From positions 620,001-684,000 of the forward strand of contig LR792634.1 in assembly GCA_902827205.1 (NCBI GenBank): DNA of 64,000 bases, written 5' to 3'. Made by a program: the position numbers and the translations under genes. The notes under the pieces are model-generated. The model made no database searches. It saw only the letters and a list, made by a program, of their open reading frames with translations, and was not told where the DNA came from. This document shows positions 9,996 through 20,049 of the stretch, in pieces. Positions within the stretch are counted from its first letter, which is position 1; every line of letters begins with the position of its first letter. The stretch comes from Methanocaldococcus lauensis (GTDB taxonomy: Archaea > AGJL01 > Methanococci > Methanococcales > Methanocaldococcaceae).

Positions 9996-11039
9996 TTAGT
10001 GTCCTTTAAACGGATATCCATGATATGTGGCTATTGCGGTTTTTATAAAGGTTATAGCCCATAAACCAAACAACAGCCAGTATAATGCAAATCCAATGTA
10101 ATCTATTATACTGTATTGGAATATTCCATAAACCATATGAGATGATGCAACATATGCCCCAAGGGGGAAGATAAACGCCCACCAAGGCATACCATAAGGC
10201 AATTTTAGTTTTTTAACATAGTGTATCGTCATTATTATTGCCATCAAAGCCCACCACACACCAAAGCCCCAAAACAGCAATGAAAATATATAAAACGGCT
10301 CTTTTACTGAAATAAATGGAGAATGATTTACTAAATTAATCAATGCTATAATTCCTGCTCCGATTGGACCTAAATTAATCCAAATTGTTGGAGCTAATGC
10401 TGAAGGTAGAGGATGATGGAGGATGAATCTATATATAACTATTGCAAGTAAAGCCAAATATAAGAAAAATCCTGACCCCCAACCATAGTAATTGATAAAT
10501 ACTGCCAATTCATGCCATATTCCAGTTAAGTGGGGAATTATTAAACTTCCAGCAATTGGAACAACTAATAAACCTACTGGTGGAATATACCAACCCGGAT
10601 TAACATGATCTAACTTTATACTGTCTGATTTAAACATATAGTAAGGAACTATTAAATTAAACAGTAGCATACCAACAGCTCCAAAAGCCCAAAAGTATTT
10701 TGCAATATCTATATTATGCCCGATGATTATAAAATCCGAAGCCAATACAAGCATTGCTACTGCAACTGTTGGATAGAAGGAACTTAAAACTGGATGTTCT
10801 AAATCTGCCAATGCATCTTTTGGGAATAGTATCCATCTCAAAATCCAAGGAATTAAAAATGCAAAGAACATTATAATATTTAAGTAAAACAAACCAACAG
10901 CAACATATTTTAATACTGGAATATATACTGAATACATCCAACTTGATATTGCTAAAATCCCTGTTCCCATTACTGCCGCAAACCATGAAGGTATAAAATT
11001 TTTAACAATGTCCCATTTTGATTCACATGCTTCTAACAT
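9996..11039 (-). CDS. TDT-family membrane transporter (TehA/Mae1/SLAC1-like)
   Basis: A 347-residue integral membrane protein with about ten helices. The first is FIPSWFAAVMGTGILAISSW, the typical opening of the tellurite-resistance/dicarboxylate transporter family, which includes TehA, Mae1 and SSU1 sulfite exporters. The transported anion cannot be told from sequence. I chose ATG at 11039 (MLEACESKWDIV) because GTGAGAG stands at the same distance as the ribosome site of the DRG gene; a GTG at 11051 is the alternative. It stands alone; the 180 bases upstream are AT-rich promoter-like sequence. Confidence 0.82.
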   Translation of the reverse strand: MLEACESKWDIVKNFIPSWFAAVMGTGILAISSWMYSVYIPVLKYVAVGLFYLNIIMFFAFLIPWILRWILFPKDALADLEHPVLSSFYPTVAVAMLVLASDFIIIGHNIDIAKYFWAFGAVGMLLFNLIVPYYMFKSDSIKLDHVNPGWYIPPVGLLVVPIAGSLIIPHLTGIWHELAVFINYYGWGSGFFLYLALLAIVIYRFILHHPLPSALAPTIWINLGPIGAGIIALINLVNHSPFISVKEPFYIFSLLFWGFGVWWALMAIIMTIHYVKKLKLPYGMPWWAFIFPLGAYVASSHMVYGIFQYSIIDYIGFALYWLLFGLWAITFIKTAIATYHGYPFKGH

Positions 11040-11222
11040 TCTCTCACGCACTATTTTTTATCTCATATGTGGTAATTTAATACTCGTTATTAATACTTGA
11101 TACACTTATATTTAAACTTTTCGATATATCGATTAATTCTAATATTTTAAAAATAAATTTGATTATATGGATATAAGATAAAACATAACTAAATAAAATA
11201 TAATGTAAAAAAATTTTTAAAA

Positions 11223-12104
11223 TTAATTTTTAGTTATCATAGTTCCTATACCTTCCTCGGTAAATATTTCTAACAACAAAGCATGAGGAATTTTTCCATT
11301 TATTATATGAACACTCTTAACTCCATGATTTAAGGCATACAAAGCACTTTCTGCCTTAGGAATCATTCCACCCTTTATTCTTCCATCTTCAATCATTTCC
11401 ATTAACTCTGAGGCAGTTAATTTTCTATGCAATGTATTTGGATCATTTACATCATCCATTATCCCATCTACATCAGTTATTAAAATAAGTTTCTCTGCCT
11501 TTAAAGCCCCTGCTATGTCTCCAGCGACTGTATCTGCATTTAAATTATATGCCTCTCCTTTTTCATCTAAACCTATTGGAGAGATTACAGGAACATATCC
11601 ATTTCTTATTAATATCTCTAAGAGTTCAGTATTAACTTCAACTGTCTCACCAACTTTACCTAAATCAACTGCTATTTTTTCTCCTTTCTCATTTTTAATG
11701 TATTTTATTTTTTTCTTTGCAATTATAATTCTTCCTGACTTTCCTGATAATCCAACAGCCTTTCCTCCAAATTTTGATAATTTAGATACTATATCTCCAT
11801 TTATTTTCCCAGCCAACACCATTTCAACAATATCTAAGGTTTCCTCGTCAGTTACTCTTAAACCATGAACAAATTTTGGTTTTTTACCCATTTTTTCCAT
11901 TGCTTTATTAATTTCTGGTCCTCCTCCATGAACAACTACGGGATGGATTCCAACATATTTAAGTAAAACAACATCCTGAGCAGTCCAATTTTTCGCTTTT
12001 TCATCAATCATCGCATGCCCTCCATACTTTATAACAAATGTCTTTCCATGGAACTTCTGAATATATGGTAACGCCTCCAATAAAACCTCTGCCTTTTTTA
12101 CCAT
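11223..12104 (-). CDS. argB: Acetylglutamate kinase
   Basis: Phosphorylates N-acetyl-L-glutamate in arginine biosynthesis. The 293-residue product shows the amino-acid kinase fold: FVIKYGGHAM at the N-terminus, VVHGGGPEI as the glycine-rich phosphate loop, and NLNADTVAGDIAGALKAEKL with LITDVDGI for substrate and nucleotide binding, then KGGMIPKAESA. The start is ATG at 12104 (MVKKAEVLLEAL) after GGGGATTGTT. The next gene on the other strand is divergent, so the 158-base gap holds two promoters. Confidence 0.95.
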   Translation of the reverse strand: MVKKAEVLLEALPYIQKFHGKTFVIKYGGHAMIDEKAKNWTAQDVVLLKYVGIHPVVVHGGGPEINKAMEKMGKKPKFVHGLRVTDEETLDIVEMVLAGKINGDIVSKLSKFGGKAVGLSGKSGRIIIAKKKIKYIKNEKGEKIAVDLGKVGETVEVNTELLEILIRNGYVPVISPIGLDEKGEAYNLNADTVAGDIAGALKAEKLILITDVDGIMDDVNDPNTLHRKLTASELMEMIEDGRIKGGMIPKAESALYALNHGVKSVHIINGKIPHALLLEIFTEEGIGTMITKN

Positions 12105-12262
12105 AACAATCCCCAAAATTTTTATTTTATTCTGTTAGATGAAATATCTCTATTTAAACTTTATCAAACGATAAGTTATAAATAATAGCAAAGTTGTATA
12201 TGTAAAGTTAAAGGAAATTGATAAAAAAATATAGGGAGTGTTTTAGTTGTTGGTGAGAAACA

Positions 12263-12610
12263 ATGCCGAATTATCATGTAACATTACAAGCGGCTTACAT
12301 CGTGAGAAATGTAGATGATGTCGAAGACGCTATAAGCGTTACAATATCTCAGATAGGTAAAATGTTAAATAAAGAAGGATTAAATTATGTTGATATAGAT
12401 ATTGGATTAACTATATGTCCAAAGTGTGGTGAGTTAGTAGATTGTGTTTTAGTTGTAGCAAGAACAGCCTTAGTAGGCGTTTTACTCTCCATGAAGGTGT
12501 TTAATGCAGAAAGTCCTGAACATGCTATAAGAATAGCAAAGGCAACAATTGGAAAAGTTCTAAAAAATATACCATTAGAGCCAGTTGATGTTGTAGAGTT
12601 AGAAAAATAA
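12263..12610 (+). CDS. DUF555 / UPF0212 family protein
   Basis: A 115-residue archaeal conserved protein of unknown function starting [20 protein letters not shown]. The pair [10 protein letters not shown] (residues about 53-62) looks like half of a zinc site. The family is found widely in Euryarchaeota. Here, as I remember it also in M. jannaschii, it is next to argB but divergently transcribed. ATG at 12263 follows GGTGAGAAAC. I can assign no activity. Confidence 0.88.
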   Translation: MPNYHVTLQAAYIVRNVDDVEDAISVTISQIGKMLNKEGLNYVDIDIGLTICPKCGELVDCVLVVARTALVGVLLSMKVFNAESPEHAIRIAKATIGKVLKNIPLEPVDVVELEK

Positions 12611-12766
12611 AATGATAAATTTTAATAAATTTTCAATAAATAATGATACCAAACTTTTAATTTTTTAAATTTTTAAAATTATTTATTTTTTATTACGAAT
12701 TTTTAAATTTATTTTGTTATAATTTATTTTAACTTTAATATATTAACCAAAATTAAGGATGATAAG

Positions 12767-14386
12767 ATGAGATTTGACACAAAAAAGATTTTAGAATTAG
12801 CGGAAAAAGATTTTGAAAAGGCTTGGAGAGAGACTAAGGCATTAATTAAAGACAAACATATAGATTATAGATATCCAAGAATTAAGCCAATTTATGGAAA
12901 ACCACATCCAGTAATGGAAACTATTGAGAGATTAAGACAGGCATATTTAAGAATGGGATTTGAAGAAGTAATTAATCCAATTATTGTTGATGAAATTGAA
13001 ATATATAAGCAGTTTGGACCAGAGGCTATGGCTGTTTTAGATAGATGTTTCTACTTAGCTGGATTGCCAAGACCTGATGTTGGTTTAGGAAATGATAAAG
13101 TTGAGATTATAGAAAATTTGGGAATAAAGGTAGATGAGGAGAAAAAAGAAAAATTGAGAGAAGTTCTCCATTCATATAAAAAAGGTAGTATAGATGGAGA
13201 TGATTTAGTTTTTGAAATAGCAAAAGCTTTAGATGTTAGCAATGAAATGGGTTTAAAGGTTTTAGAAACTGCATTTCCTGAATTTAAAGATTTAAAACCA
13301 GAGGCATCAACATTAACTTTAAGAAGCCATATGACTTCAGGATGGTTTATAACTCTAAGTTATTTGATAAAAAAGAGAAAATTACCTTTAAAACTCTTCT
13401 CAATTGATAGATGCTTTAGAAGAGAGCAGAAAGAAGATAGAAGTCATTTAATGAGTTATCACTCTGCATCTTGTGTAGTTGTTGGTGAAGATGTCAGTGT
13501 TGATGACGGTAAAGTTGTTGCCGAAGGTTTATTGGAGCAATTTGGATTTACTAAATTTAAATTTAAGCCTGATGAAAAAAAGAGTAAGTATTATACTCCA
13601 GAGACACAAACAGAGGTTTATGCTTTCCACCCAAAACTAAATGAGTGGATTGAAGTTGCCACATTTGGTGTTTATTCCCCAATAGCATTAGCTAAGTATG
13701 ACATTGATGTTCCAGTGATGAATCTTGGATTGGGAGTTGAGAGATTGGCAATGATAATTTACGGATATGAAGATGTTAGATATATGGTATATCCTCAATT
13801 TTATGAATATAATTTAAGTGATAGAGAAATAGCTGGAATGATAAAAATTGATAAACTTCCAATATTGGATGAATTATACAATTTTGCAAATGGACTTATT
13901 GATATATGTATAAAAAATAAAGATAAAGAGAGTCCTTGCTCAATTGAAGTTAAAAAAGAATTTAATTTCAATGGAGAGAAAAAAGTTGTTAAGGTAGAGA
14001 TATTTGAAAATGAGGTAAATAAAAAATTATTAGGGCCGTCAGTATTAAATGAAGTTTATGTCTATGATAGTAATATATATGGTATCCCACCAACATTTGA
14101 GGGTATTAAAGAGGAATACATCCCTATTTTAAAGAAAGCTAAGGAAGAAGGAGTTTCTACTGGAATAAGATATATAGATGGGATTATATACAAATTAGTT
14201 GCTAAGATTGAGGAATCTTTAGTATCTAATATAGATGAGTTTAAATTTAGAGTTCCAATAGTTAGAAGTTTGAGTGACATAAACTTAAAAATAGACGATT
14301 TAGCTTTAAAACAAATAATGGGTAAAAACAAAGTTATAGATGTTAGAGGGCCAGTATTCTTAAGTGCTAAAGTGGAAATAAAATGA
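12767..14386 (+). CDS. sepS: O-phosphoseryl-tRNA(Cys) synthetase
   Basis: Class II synthetase that charges tRNA(Cys) with phosphoserine, which SepCysS then converts to Cys-tRNA(Cys). It is typical of methanogens without normal CysRS. The 539-residue length is normal for SepRS. Class II motif 2 is in FSIDRCFRREQKEDRSHLMS and motif 3 in MNLGLGVERLAMIIYG. The N-terminal part YPRIKPIYGKPHPVMETIER and GPEAMAVLDRCFYLAGLPRP are hallmarks of the family. The start ATG follows AAGGATGATAAG. The gene stands alone before an IS607 remnant. Confidence 0.96.
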   Translation: MRFDTKKILELAEKDFEKAWRETKALIKDKHIDYRYPRIKPIYGKPHPVMETIERLRQAYLRMGFEEVINPIIVDEIEIYKQFGPEAMAVLDRCFYLAGLPRPDVGLGNDKVEIIENLGIKVDEEKKEKLREVLHSYKKGSIDGDDLVFEIAKALDVSNEMGLKVLETAFPEFKDLKPEASTLTLRSHMTSGWFITLSYLIKKRKLPLKLFSIDRCFRREQKEDRSHLMSYHSASCVVVGEDVSVDDGKVVAEGLLEQFGFTKFKFKPDEKKSKYYTPETQTEVYAFHPKLNEWIEVATFGVYSPIALAKYDIDVPVMNLGLGVERLAMIIYGYEDVRYMVYPQFYEYNLSDREIAGMIKIDKLPILDELYNFANGLIDICIKNKDKESPCSIEVKKEFNFNGEKKVVKVEIFENEVNKKLLGPSVLNEVYVYDSNIYGIPPTFEGIKEEYIPILKKAKEEGVSTGIRYIDGIIYKLVAKIEESLVSNIDEFKFRVPIVRSLSDINLKIDDLALKQIMGKNKVIDVRGPVFLSAKVEIK

Positions 14387-14399
14387 GAAAATAAAATAA

Positions 14400-14540
14400 C
14401 AATTAGAATATTTAAAAAATTACTGTAAAGAGAAAAATTATGTTATTGAAGAAATAATTACCGACATTGGTAGTAGTTTAAACTAGAATAGGAAAGAATT
14501 AAGAAAATTATTCAAATTAGTAAAGAATTAGTTGATAATT
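14400..14540 (+). pseudogene. IS607 serine recombinase fragment
   Basis: Frame reading QLEYLKNYCKEKNYVIEEII, then TDIGSSLN, stop, NRKELRKLFKLVKN, stop. This matches the resolvase-type N-terminal domain of IS607 transposases, whose usual text is close to LKNYAKKKGYE, then DIASGLNENRKGL. TAG codons at 14484 and 14529 break it and no start codon or catalytic-serine MerR-type segment remains. The family comparison is from memory. Confidence 0.7.
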
Positions 14541-14604
14541 TATCTATTGTCTTATATTTTGGATTAAAAATGGTACAAAAATTTCTAAAATTAAAACATA
14601 AATT

Positions 14605-14889
14605 ATAATATTTCTTTCAGCTAAAAAATTTTTAGAAATCCTTAAAAATACGTCCTTAGAATTCGGAGTTAAAATTGTTGAGGTAAATCCATCCTACACC
14701 TCTATATTATGCCCTAACTGTGGAGATAGACTATCTCAACTATATAGATTGGCTGATGAGAGGGATCTACCTTCCTTTTATGGGCTGTCTCTGTTCAGCC
14801 CAAAGTCCAATGAACCCACAGCAGAGAGATTGGTAATCTCGATGAATCTGTTAGTTGAGGACAACCCTTTTAGCCATCGGTTTGTATAA
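14605..14889 (+). pseudogene. TnpB C-terminal fragment with zinc-finger half
   Basis: An open frame without a usable start. It reads AKKFLEILKNTSLEFGVKIV, EVNPSYTSILCPNCGDRLSQ, and ends VISMNLLVEDNPFSHRFV. The region VNPSYTS followed by CPNCG is the C-terminal zinc finger and RuvC-III neighbourhood of TnpB (ancestor of Cas12). The second CxxC pair is not present. Only about 90 of the roughly 400 residues remain. Confidence 0.75.
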
Positions 14890-15044
14890 TTAAGTTGTTA
14901 AATGCTATTATATGCAATGGAATGGGAAACAGTTTTCCGATATAGTCTATACAGTCAATTTCAATGTAGGACAATCTTATATATACCATAATATAGATTA
15001 GATTTTTAATATTTTATTGGTTGTAGCTTGTAATAAGTGATAAT

Positions 15045-15728
15045 ATGAATTATGATATTAAAATTATTGAAAGAGGTAGAGAATATTATAGAAATGGGTT
15101 AGTTAAGTATTGTATAAAATTTGGAGATTTTATATATGGAGAAGTTGTAGGTAGTGATATTTATAAAGTTAAGGTTGATTTAAAGGATTATCTTGGATAT
15201 TGCTCCTGTCCATATAAATACAACTGCAAACACGCTTATGCATTAATTGAAGCATATAAAAACAATAACTACATAGATGCTGAAGAAATTTTTAAAAATT
15301 TTGAAAATAAAAGTAAAGAAGAACTTTTAGAAATTATAAAAAATTTAGTTGTAAAAAATTATCTTTGGGAAGAATTCCTAAATAAAGATAGTTTATTTAA
15401 CAAAGGTATTGGATTACTTAAATTAATCCCCTTAGAAAGAAAAAATATTTATACATTTAAATCATTTTTAAGAAATCAGTTTGTTAAAAAAGCAAAAGAT
15501 GATGAACTATTAAAAATAATTTATGAGATGATAAATGCAGATTTAGACTTTAACGATTCTGATGTAGTTGAATCTTTAAATATAATATTAGATGAAATCT
15601 TTAAAAGAAATAACAAAGAAGTCATAAAAAAGATTATAAATCTATATAGAAAACATAAAAAAGATCTTTGGATTGTTGAGGATTATTTAATCACACACTA
15701 TGACAACTATTTTGAATTTGAAGATTAG
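15045..15728 (+). CDS. SWIM zinc-finger protein
   Basis: A 227-residue protein. YCSCPYKYNCKHAYALIEAY gives the CxC...CxH signature of the SWIM zinc finger at about residues 55-70. SWIM domains bind DNA or proteins and occur in helicase- and recombination-associated proteins. Behind it is a long Lys/Asn-rich helical region with no motif I know. The start ATG is preceded by AAGTGATAAT. Its stop overlaps, tail to tail by four bases, the end of the AAA ATPase gene on the other strand. Confidence 0.75.
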   Translation: MNYDIKIIERGREYYRNGLVKYCIKFGDFIYGEVVGSDIYKVKVDLKDYLGYCSCPYKYNCKHAYALIEAYKNNNYIDAEEIFKNFENKSKEELLEIIKNLVVKNYLWEEFLNKDSLFNKGIGLLKLIPLERKNIYTFKSFLRNQFVKKAKDDELLKIIYEMINADLDFNDSDVVESLNIILDEIFKRNNKEVIKKIINLYRKHKKDLWIVEDYLITHYDNYFEFED

Positions 15729-16840
15729 AGATATAAATGTTGTGGAGCTTCTCTTCTATTACTTAAAATCTTCTTTAAAGCCCAATCTAAATCTTCCTTA
15801 CTAACATAATCTCTATCCTCTAATATAGCCTTGTGCAAAGCAGGTTTTAAGAACTTCTCCTTAATATCTCTTCCACTAAATCCTTTAGTTTTTTCTACAT
15901 ATTCTTTTAAGTTTGCTTTAATTGGTAAAGGCATTTTTTTAGCATATAACTCCATAATTTTCAATCTTTCCTCATCGTTAGGTAGTTTAAATTCAATTTC
16001 TTCTTCAAATCTACTTCTAATCGCTGGATCCAACATTGCTGGATTGTTTGTTGCAGCTATAGTAACAACTCCTTCATTCTCTTTAATTCCATCCAATTCT
16101 GTTAATAAAGCATTAACAACTTCTGAAACATCTCCCCTTAAAGATTGATACTCTCTACTCAAACCTATGGCATCTAATTCGTCGATAAATACAATACATG
16201 GAGCATTTTCTGATGCTTTTTGATACAGTTCTCTAATCATTTTAGAAGCATCTCCAACATGCTCTCCAATAAGCTCTGGAGCTTTCACTAATATAAATGA
16301 TGAATTTGTCTCTGTAGCTAAAGCTCTTGCCATTAATGTCTTTCCAGTTCCTGGAGGACCATAGAATAAAACATTCTTTGGAGCCCACTCACCAAAGAGT
16401 TTTGGATTTTCTAAATATTTCATAATAATTTTACATTTCTTTTTTGCATCTTCTTGTCCAATAATCTCGCTAAATCTTGCTTTTTTAAACTGAGTCCTAA
16501 TAACTTTTTTAGGAATTTGTAATTTAAATATAGTCTCGCTTGTAATCATTCCTCCCTCTTTTGGATATGTTGAAATAACCTTAAAGGCATAATCAGGAAG
16601 TATTGAATTATCGAATAAATAATCACCTTCTTTAACTATCTCGCCAATCCACTGGTCTCTCGCATAAATATTGAAGAGTTTTGGATCATCAGAAGTAATT
16701 TTAACATTCTCGCTACCAACTCTAATAGGGAATCCAGCAGGTTCTAATATGACATACTTTAATGATGGTAAAGTATCATCGTAAGTTTTAATCTTTGAAA
16801 AGGTCTTTATTTTTATTGGATTAAATCCTATTTTGCTCAT
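15725..16840 (-). CDS. AAA ATPase related to proteasome regulatory subunits
   Basis: A 371-residue single-ring AAA protein. A ~120-residue N-domain is followed by EIIGQEDAKKKCK, Walker A GPPGTGKT (about residue 168), Walker B CIVFIDELDAIG, sensor-1 ATNNPAMLDPAIRSRFEEEI with two arginine fingers, and the C-terminal helical domain. The last three residues are Leu-Tyr-Leu. This fits the HbYX motif by which PAN and Cdc48 dock onto the 20S proteasome, but PAN's N-terminal coiled coil and OB domain are not evident. Probably an alternative proteasome activator or unfoldase. Divergent from the membrane protease gene 151 bases away. Confidence 0.85.
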   Translation of the reverse strand: MSKIGFNPIKIKTFSKIKTYDDTLPSLKYVILEPAGFPIRVGSENVKITSDDPKLFNIYARDQWIGEIVKEGDYLFDNSILPDYAFKVISTYPKEGGMITSETIFKLQIPKKVIRTQFKKARFSEIIGQEDAKKKCKIIMKYLENPKLFGEWAPKNVLFYGPPGTGKTLMARALATETNSSFILVKAPELIGEHVGDASKMIRELYQKASENAPCIVFIDELDAIGLSREYQSLRGDVSEVVNALLTELDGIKENEGVVTIAATNNPAMLDPAIRSRFEEEIEFKLPNDEERLKIMELYAKKMPLPIKANLKEYVEKTKGFSGRDIKEKFLKPALHKAILEDRDYVSKEDLDWALKKILSNRREAPQHLYL

Positions 16841-16991
16841 AGAGTCTCACCAATTTTGAGTAATAATCTTAATAATTATAACAGTGAGAATATTATAGTT
16901 ACAAGGTAGTATATAAAGTTAGGCCAATGTATATTTATACATAATTGGTATATTAATAATTTACCTTAACTAAAAATATTAGGGGGATGAA

Positions 16992-17828
16992 ATGACATCT
17001 ATGGACTTATTTTTCTTCTTTTTCATTTTTCTACTTTTTATTTATCCAGAGATGATGATGAAGTATAGAATAATGAGAAGGTTAAGGTGTATAAGGGAGA
17101 TAGAGAAGGAAAGAAAGAGTAGAGTTATTGCTATGATACATAGGCAAGAGGCTTTAACATTTTTAGGAATCCCAATATATAAATTTATAACAATAGAGGA
17201 TAGTGAAGAAATTTTAAGAGCTATAAGATTGACTCCAGAAGATATGCCAATAGATTTAATTATTCATACACCAGGTGGCTTAGCGTTGGCAAGTGAGCAA
17301 ATAGCTTTAGCTTTAAAAGAGCATAAAGCAAAAACTACTGTAATAATTCCGCACTATGCGATGAGTGGAGGTAGTTTAATTGCATTAGCCGCTGATGAAA
17401 TAATTATGGATAAAAACGCAGTTATGGGTCCAGTAGATCCTCAAATTGGACAGTATCCTGCGGCATCTATATTGGAGGCATACTACAGAAAAGGAGAGAA
17501 GGTAGATGACGAAACATTAATATTGGTTGATATATCAAAAAAAGCTATAAAACAGATGGAAGAATTCGTTTATGAATTATTAAAGGATAAATATGGAGAG
17601 GAAAAGGCAAAAAATATTGCTAAAGAACTAACTTCGGGAAAATGGACTCACGATTATCCACTAACAGTTAATAAATTAAAAGAGTTAGGGATTGAAGTTA
17701 ATACAAATGTTCCAAAAAAAGTTTATGAACTATTGGAATTATATCCTCAACCAATGGGTGCAAAGCCATCAGTTTATTATATTCCAGTTCCATACAATAA
17801 AAAAGAGCGGGAAAAGAATGAAAAATAA
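16992..17828 (+). CDS. Membrane-anchored ClpP-like serine protease (SDH_sah family)
   Basis: A 278-residue protein. An N-terminal hydrophobic anchor ([13 protein letters not shown]) is followed by the ClpP/crotonase-like fold. [20 protein letters not shown] and [18 protein letters not shown] carry the nucleophile Ser in the MSGGSL turn, with a downstream Lys as in signal-peptide peptidase-like enzymes. The family was originally named serine dehydrogenase proteinase. It probably cleaves membrane peptides. It overlaps the next gene by 11 bases, so the two are cotranslated. The AAA ATPase lies divergently upstream and may share its regulation. Confidence 0.85.
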   Translation: MTSMDLFFFFFIFLLFIYPEMMMKYRIMRRLRCIREIEKERKSRVIAMIHRQEALTFLGIPIYKFITIEDSEEILRAIRLTPEDMPIDLIIHTPGGLALASEQIALALKEHKAKTTVIIPHYAMSGGSLIALAADEIIMDKNAVMGPVDPQIGQYPAASILEAYYRKGEKVDDETLILVDISKKAIKQMEEFVYELLKDKYGEEKAKNIAKELTSGKWTHDYPLTVNKLKELGIEVNTNVPKKVYELLELYPQPMGAKPSVYYIPVPYNKKEREKNEK

Positions 17829-18159
17829 AATTAAAAAAGTTAGAATAGGTAACTTAGAGTTTGATGTTGTATTAGCAGATAATTTTATTAAGAGGGCTTT
17901 TGGCTTAATGTTTAGAGATATTGGAGATAGGGCAATGCTTTTTCTATATAGAAGAAGAAAAATATCTATTCATACATTTTTTATGTTATATCCTATTTAT
18001 GTTATTTTCATTGATAAAGATAGAGTTGTGGAAACAGTTAGATTAAAGCCTTGGAAAACATACAGTTGTAAAAATTATTCAACATCAATGCTTGAATTTA
18101 AATGTAGAAATATTGATTTAAATGAACTTATAGGAACAAAGGTAGAATTTATGAGATGA
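17818..18159 (+). CDS. DUF192 / UPF0127 family protein
   Basis: A 113-residue protein starting [20 protein letters not shown]. The RAFGLMFR segment and the [18 protein letters not shown] stretch are the conserved core of DUF192. The family folds as a small beta-barrel and has no established activity. The ATG at 17818 lies inside the end of the protease gene and the stop overlaps the next start (ATGA), so this is the middle gene of a three- or four-gene operon. Confidence 0.85.
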   Translation: MKNKIKKVRIGNLEFDVVLADNFIKRAFGLMFRDIGDRAMLFLYRRRKISIHTFFMLYPIYVIFIDKDRVVETVRLKPWKTYSCKNYSTSMLEFKCRNIDLNELIGTKVEFMR

Positions 18160-19202
18160 TATTTATGGACTATCTACAAATCCTTGAAGATTTAGTAAAA
18201 ATAAAAACTGACAACAAAATAGGGGTTAAAAGAGCATTTAAATATTTATCAAATTTTTTTAATAACTTAGGGATAAAGAATAAAGTTGTTGAAGGATGCT
18301 TTATTGCATATAAAGATAATATAGAAAACTTTGATGTAATATTAAATTCACATATAGACACTATAAAAGTTCAATTAGATTTTAAAAAAGATGATAAATA
18401 TTTTTATGGAACTGGAGTTATAGATGCTAAGGCAAATGTTATTTTAATGATTCACGCTTTTTTAAATAGCGATAATTCCTTGTTAGTTATCTCTCCCGAC
18501 GAAGAAACAGAATCTAATGGAATTTATAATTTTTGCCAATATTTAAAAAGAAAAATTAAAAATAAAAAAATTAGAGGAATTGTTAGTGAGCCAACAGACT
18601 TAAAAGTTTGCATTGGACACAAGGGGAGGTTTGAGTATGTTGTTGAGAGTTTTGGTAAATCTATGCATGCATCGTCAGTTAATAATTGTATAAATCCCAT
18701 AGAAATTTTAAGTAAGGTTATCTTGGACTTAAAAAATATTCCTCTAAAAAAAATTAAAGTTGATAAAATATACAGTTCCTCAATAACACCTACTATGATA
18801 AAGGGAGGAATTCAAAGTAATATAATTCCTGACTATGCCTATGTTTTATTTGATGTTAGAAGTGTAGAAGAAGATATAATAAATAAAATTTCCAATTTTT
18901 TAGATAATAAGGTATATTCAAAGTATATAAAAAATAGATTAAATTTAGGGAGACATTATGCAGATTTTTACATGCTAAAAAATAAAAAACTAATAGATAA
19001 ATTATCCAAACACTATGAAATATCCTTTTTTAATGCGACTTGTGAAGCATACTATATAAACAAATTTTTAAATGCAGATGTTGTGATTTATGGAGTTGGT
19101 AAATTAGAGTATGCTCATTCTAAAAATGAGTTTTTAAATTTAAATGATTTTGATAAAGGAATAAAAAATATAGAAAAACTTGTAGAATTAATTAAAGAAT
19201 AA
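18156..19202 (+). CDS. M20-family metallohydrolase (ArgE/DapE/LysK-like)
   Basis: A 348-residue zinc hydrolase of the M20 deacylase/peptidase family. Metal-site motifs are NSHIDTIK (His-x-Asp), [20 protein letters not shown] with the catalytic Glu, SEPTD, and a late His in YAHSKNEF. A dimerisation insertion begins [20 protein letters not shown]. Substrate could be an acylated amino acid, but choosing between acetylornithine, LysW-lysine and succinyl-diaminopimelate is not possible here. The start overlaps the DUF192 stop; ATG at 18165 is an alternative. Confidence 0.85.
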   Translation: MIFMDYLQILEDLVKIKTDNKIGVKRAFKYLSNFFNNLGIKNKVVEGCFIAYKDNIENFDVILNSHIDTIKVQLDFKKDDKYFYGTGVIDAKANVILMIHAFLNSDNSLLVISPDEETESNGIYNFCQYLKRKIKNKKIRGIVSEPTDLKVCIGHKGRFEYVVESFGKSMHASSVNNCINPIEILSKVILDLKNIPLKKIKVDKIYSSSITPTMIKGGIQSNIIPDYAYVLFDVRSVEEDIINKISNFLDNKVYSKYIKNRLNLGRHYADFYMLKNKKLIDKLSKHYEISFFNATCEAYYINKFLNADVVIYGVGKLEYAHSKNEFLNLNDFDKGIKNIEKLVELIKE

Positions 19203-19214
19203 TGGGGAGCAAAA

Positions 19215-20049
19215 ATGGAGGTAAATAAAATTTACTGTATGGATTGTTTAGAGGGTATGAAAAAATTAAAAGATAAATCTGTTGATGTAGTTGTTACCTC
19301 TCCACCCTATAATATTGGAATTAAATATAACAAATATTCTGATAATTTAAGTAGAGAAGATTATCTAAATTGGATTGAAGAGGTTGTTAAAGAGATAAAG
19401 AGAGTATTAAAGGATGATGGCTCATTCTTTATAAATATTGGTTATACTGCAAAAGACCCATGGATTGCCTTTGATGTAGCAAATGTAATAAGAAAGCACT
19501 TTAAACTACAAAATACAATACATTGGATAAAATCCATAGCAATACAAAAATCCAAATATTATTGGAGACATTGCCGTTGGACACTATAAACCAATAAACA
19601 GTGATAGATATTTAAGTATAATGCATGAATATATTTTCCATTTTACAAAAAATGGTGATGTTAAGTTGGATAAATTGTCAATAGGTGTTCCTTATCAAGA
19701 TAAAAGTAATATAAAGCGATTTAGAAAGAATAAGGATTTGAGGGATAGAGGAAATACATGGTTTATCCCCTATGAAACAATACAGTATAGAGAGAAAGAT
19801 AGACCACATCCCGCAACATTCCCTCCAAAACTTCCAGAGATGTGCATTAAACTACATGGTATTAATAAAACAAATCTTATTTTAGACCCATTCATGGGAA
19901 TTGGTAGCACAGCTATTGCCTGTATAAGATTAGGAGTTAATTATATTGGCTTTGAAATTGATGAATATTATTGTAAAATTGCTGAAGAAAGAATAAAAAA
20001 TGAAACAAAAAAGAAATTGCAATCTCTCGATAATTTTATTAAAATTTAA
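19215..20049 (+). pseudogene. Type II DNA methyltransferase (MjaVI-like), one-base frameshift
   Basis: Two frames join to a complete beta-class amino-methyltransferase. The first carries [18 protein letters not shown] and the catalytic TSPPYNIG (an SPPY motif favours N4-cytosine). The second, after 19550, carries [18 protein letters not shown] and the SAM site [15 protein letters not shown]. The break is in a run of five A (19546-19550): removing one A restores [10 protein letters not shown]. Everything else looks intact, so this is a recent lesion, a slippage-prone switch, or a base-call error. Gene order (methylase, convergent endonuclease, npdG) resembles the MjaVI locus of M. jannaschii as I remember it. 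Confidence 0.85.

Larger units (their letters stand above)
14400..14889 (+). mobile_element. Remnant of an IS607-type element
   Basis: The sepS-SWIM gap contains, in the right order and strand, a fragment of a serine recombinase (TnpA of IS607 type) followed by the C-terminal part of TnpB. The middle, including the recombinase catalytic end and most of TnpB, is gone and internal stops are present. No clear terminal repeats could be drawn, which is normal for IS607 elements. It can no longer move by itself. Confidence 0.75.
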
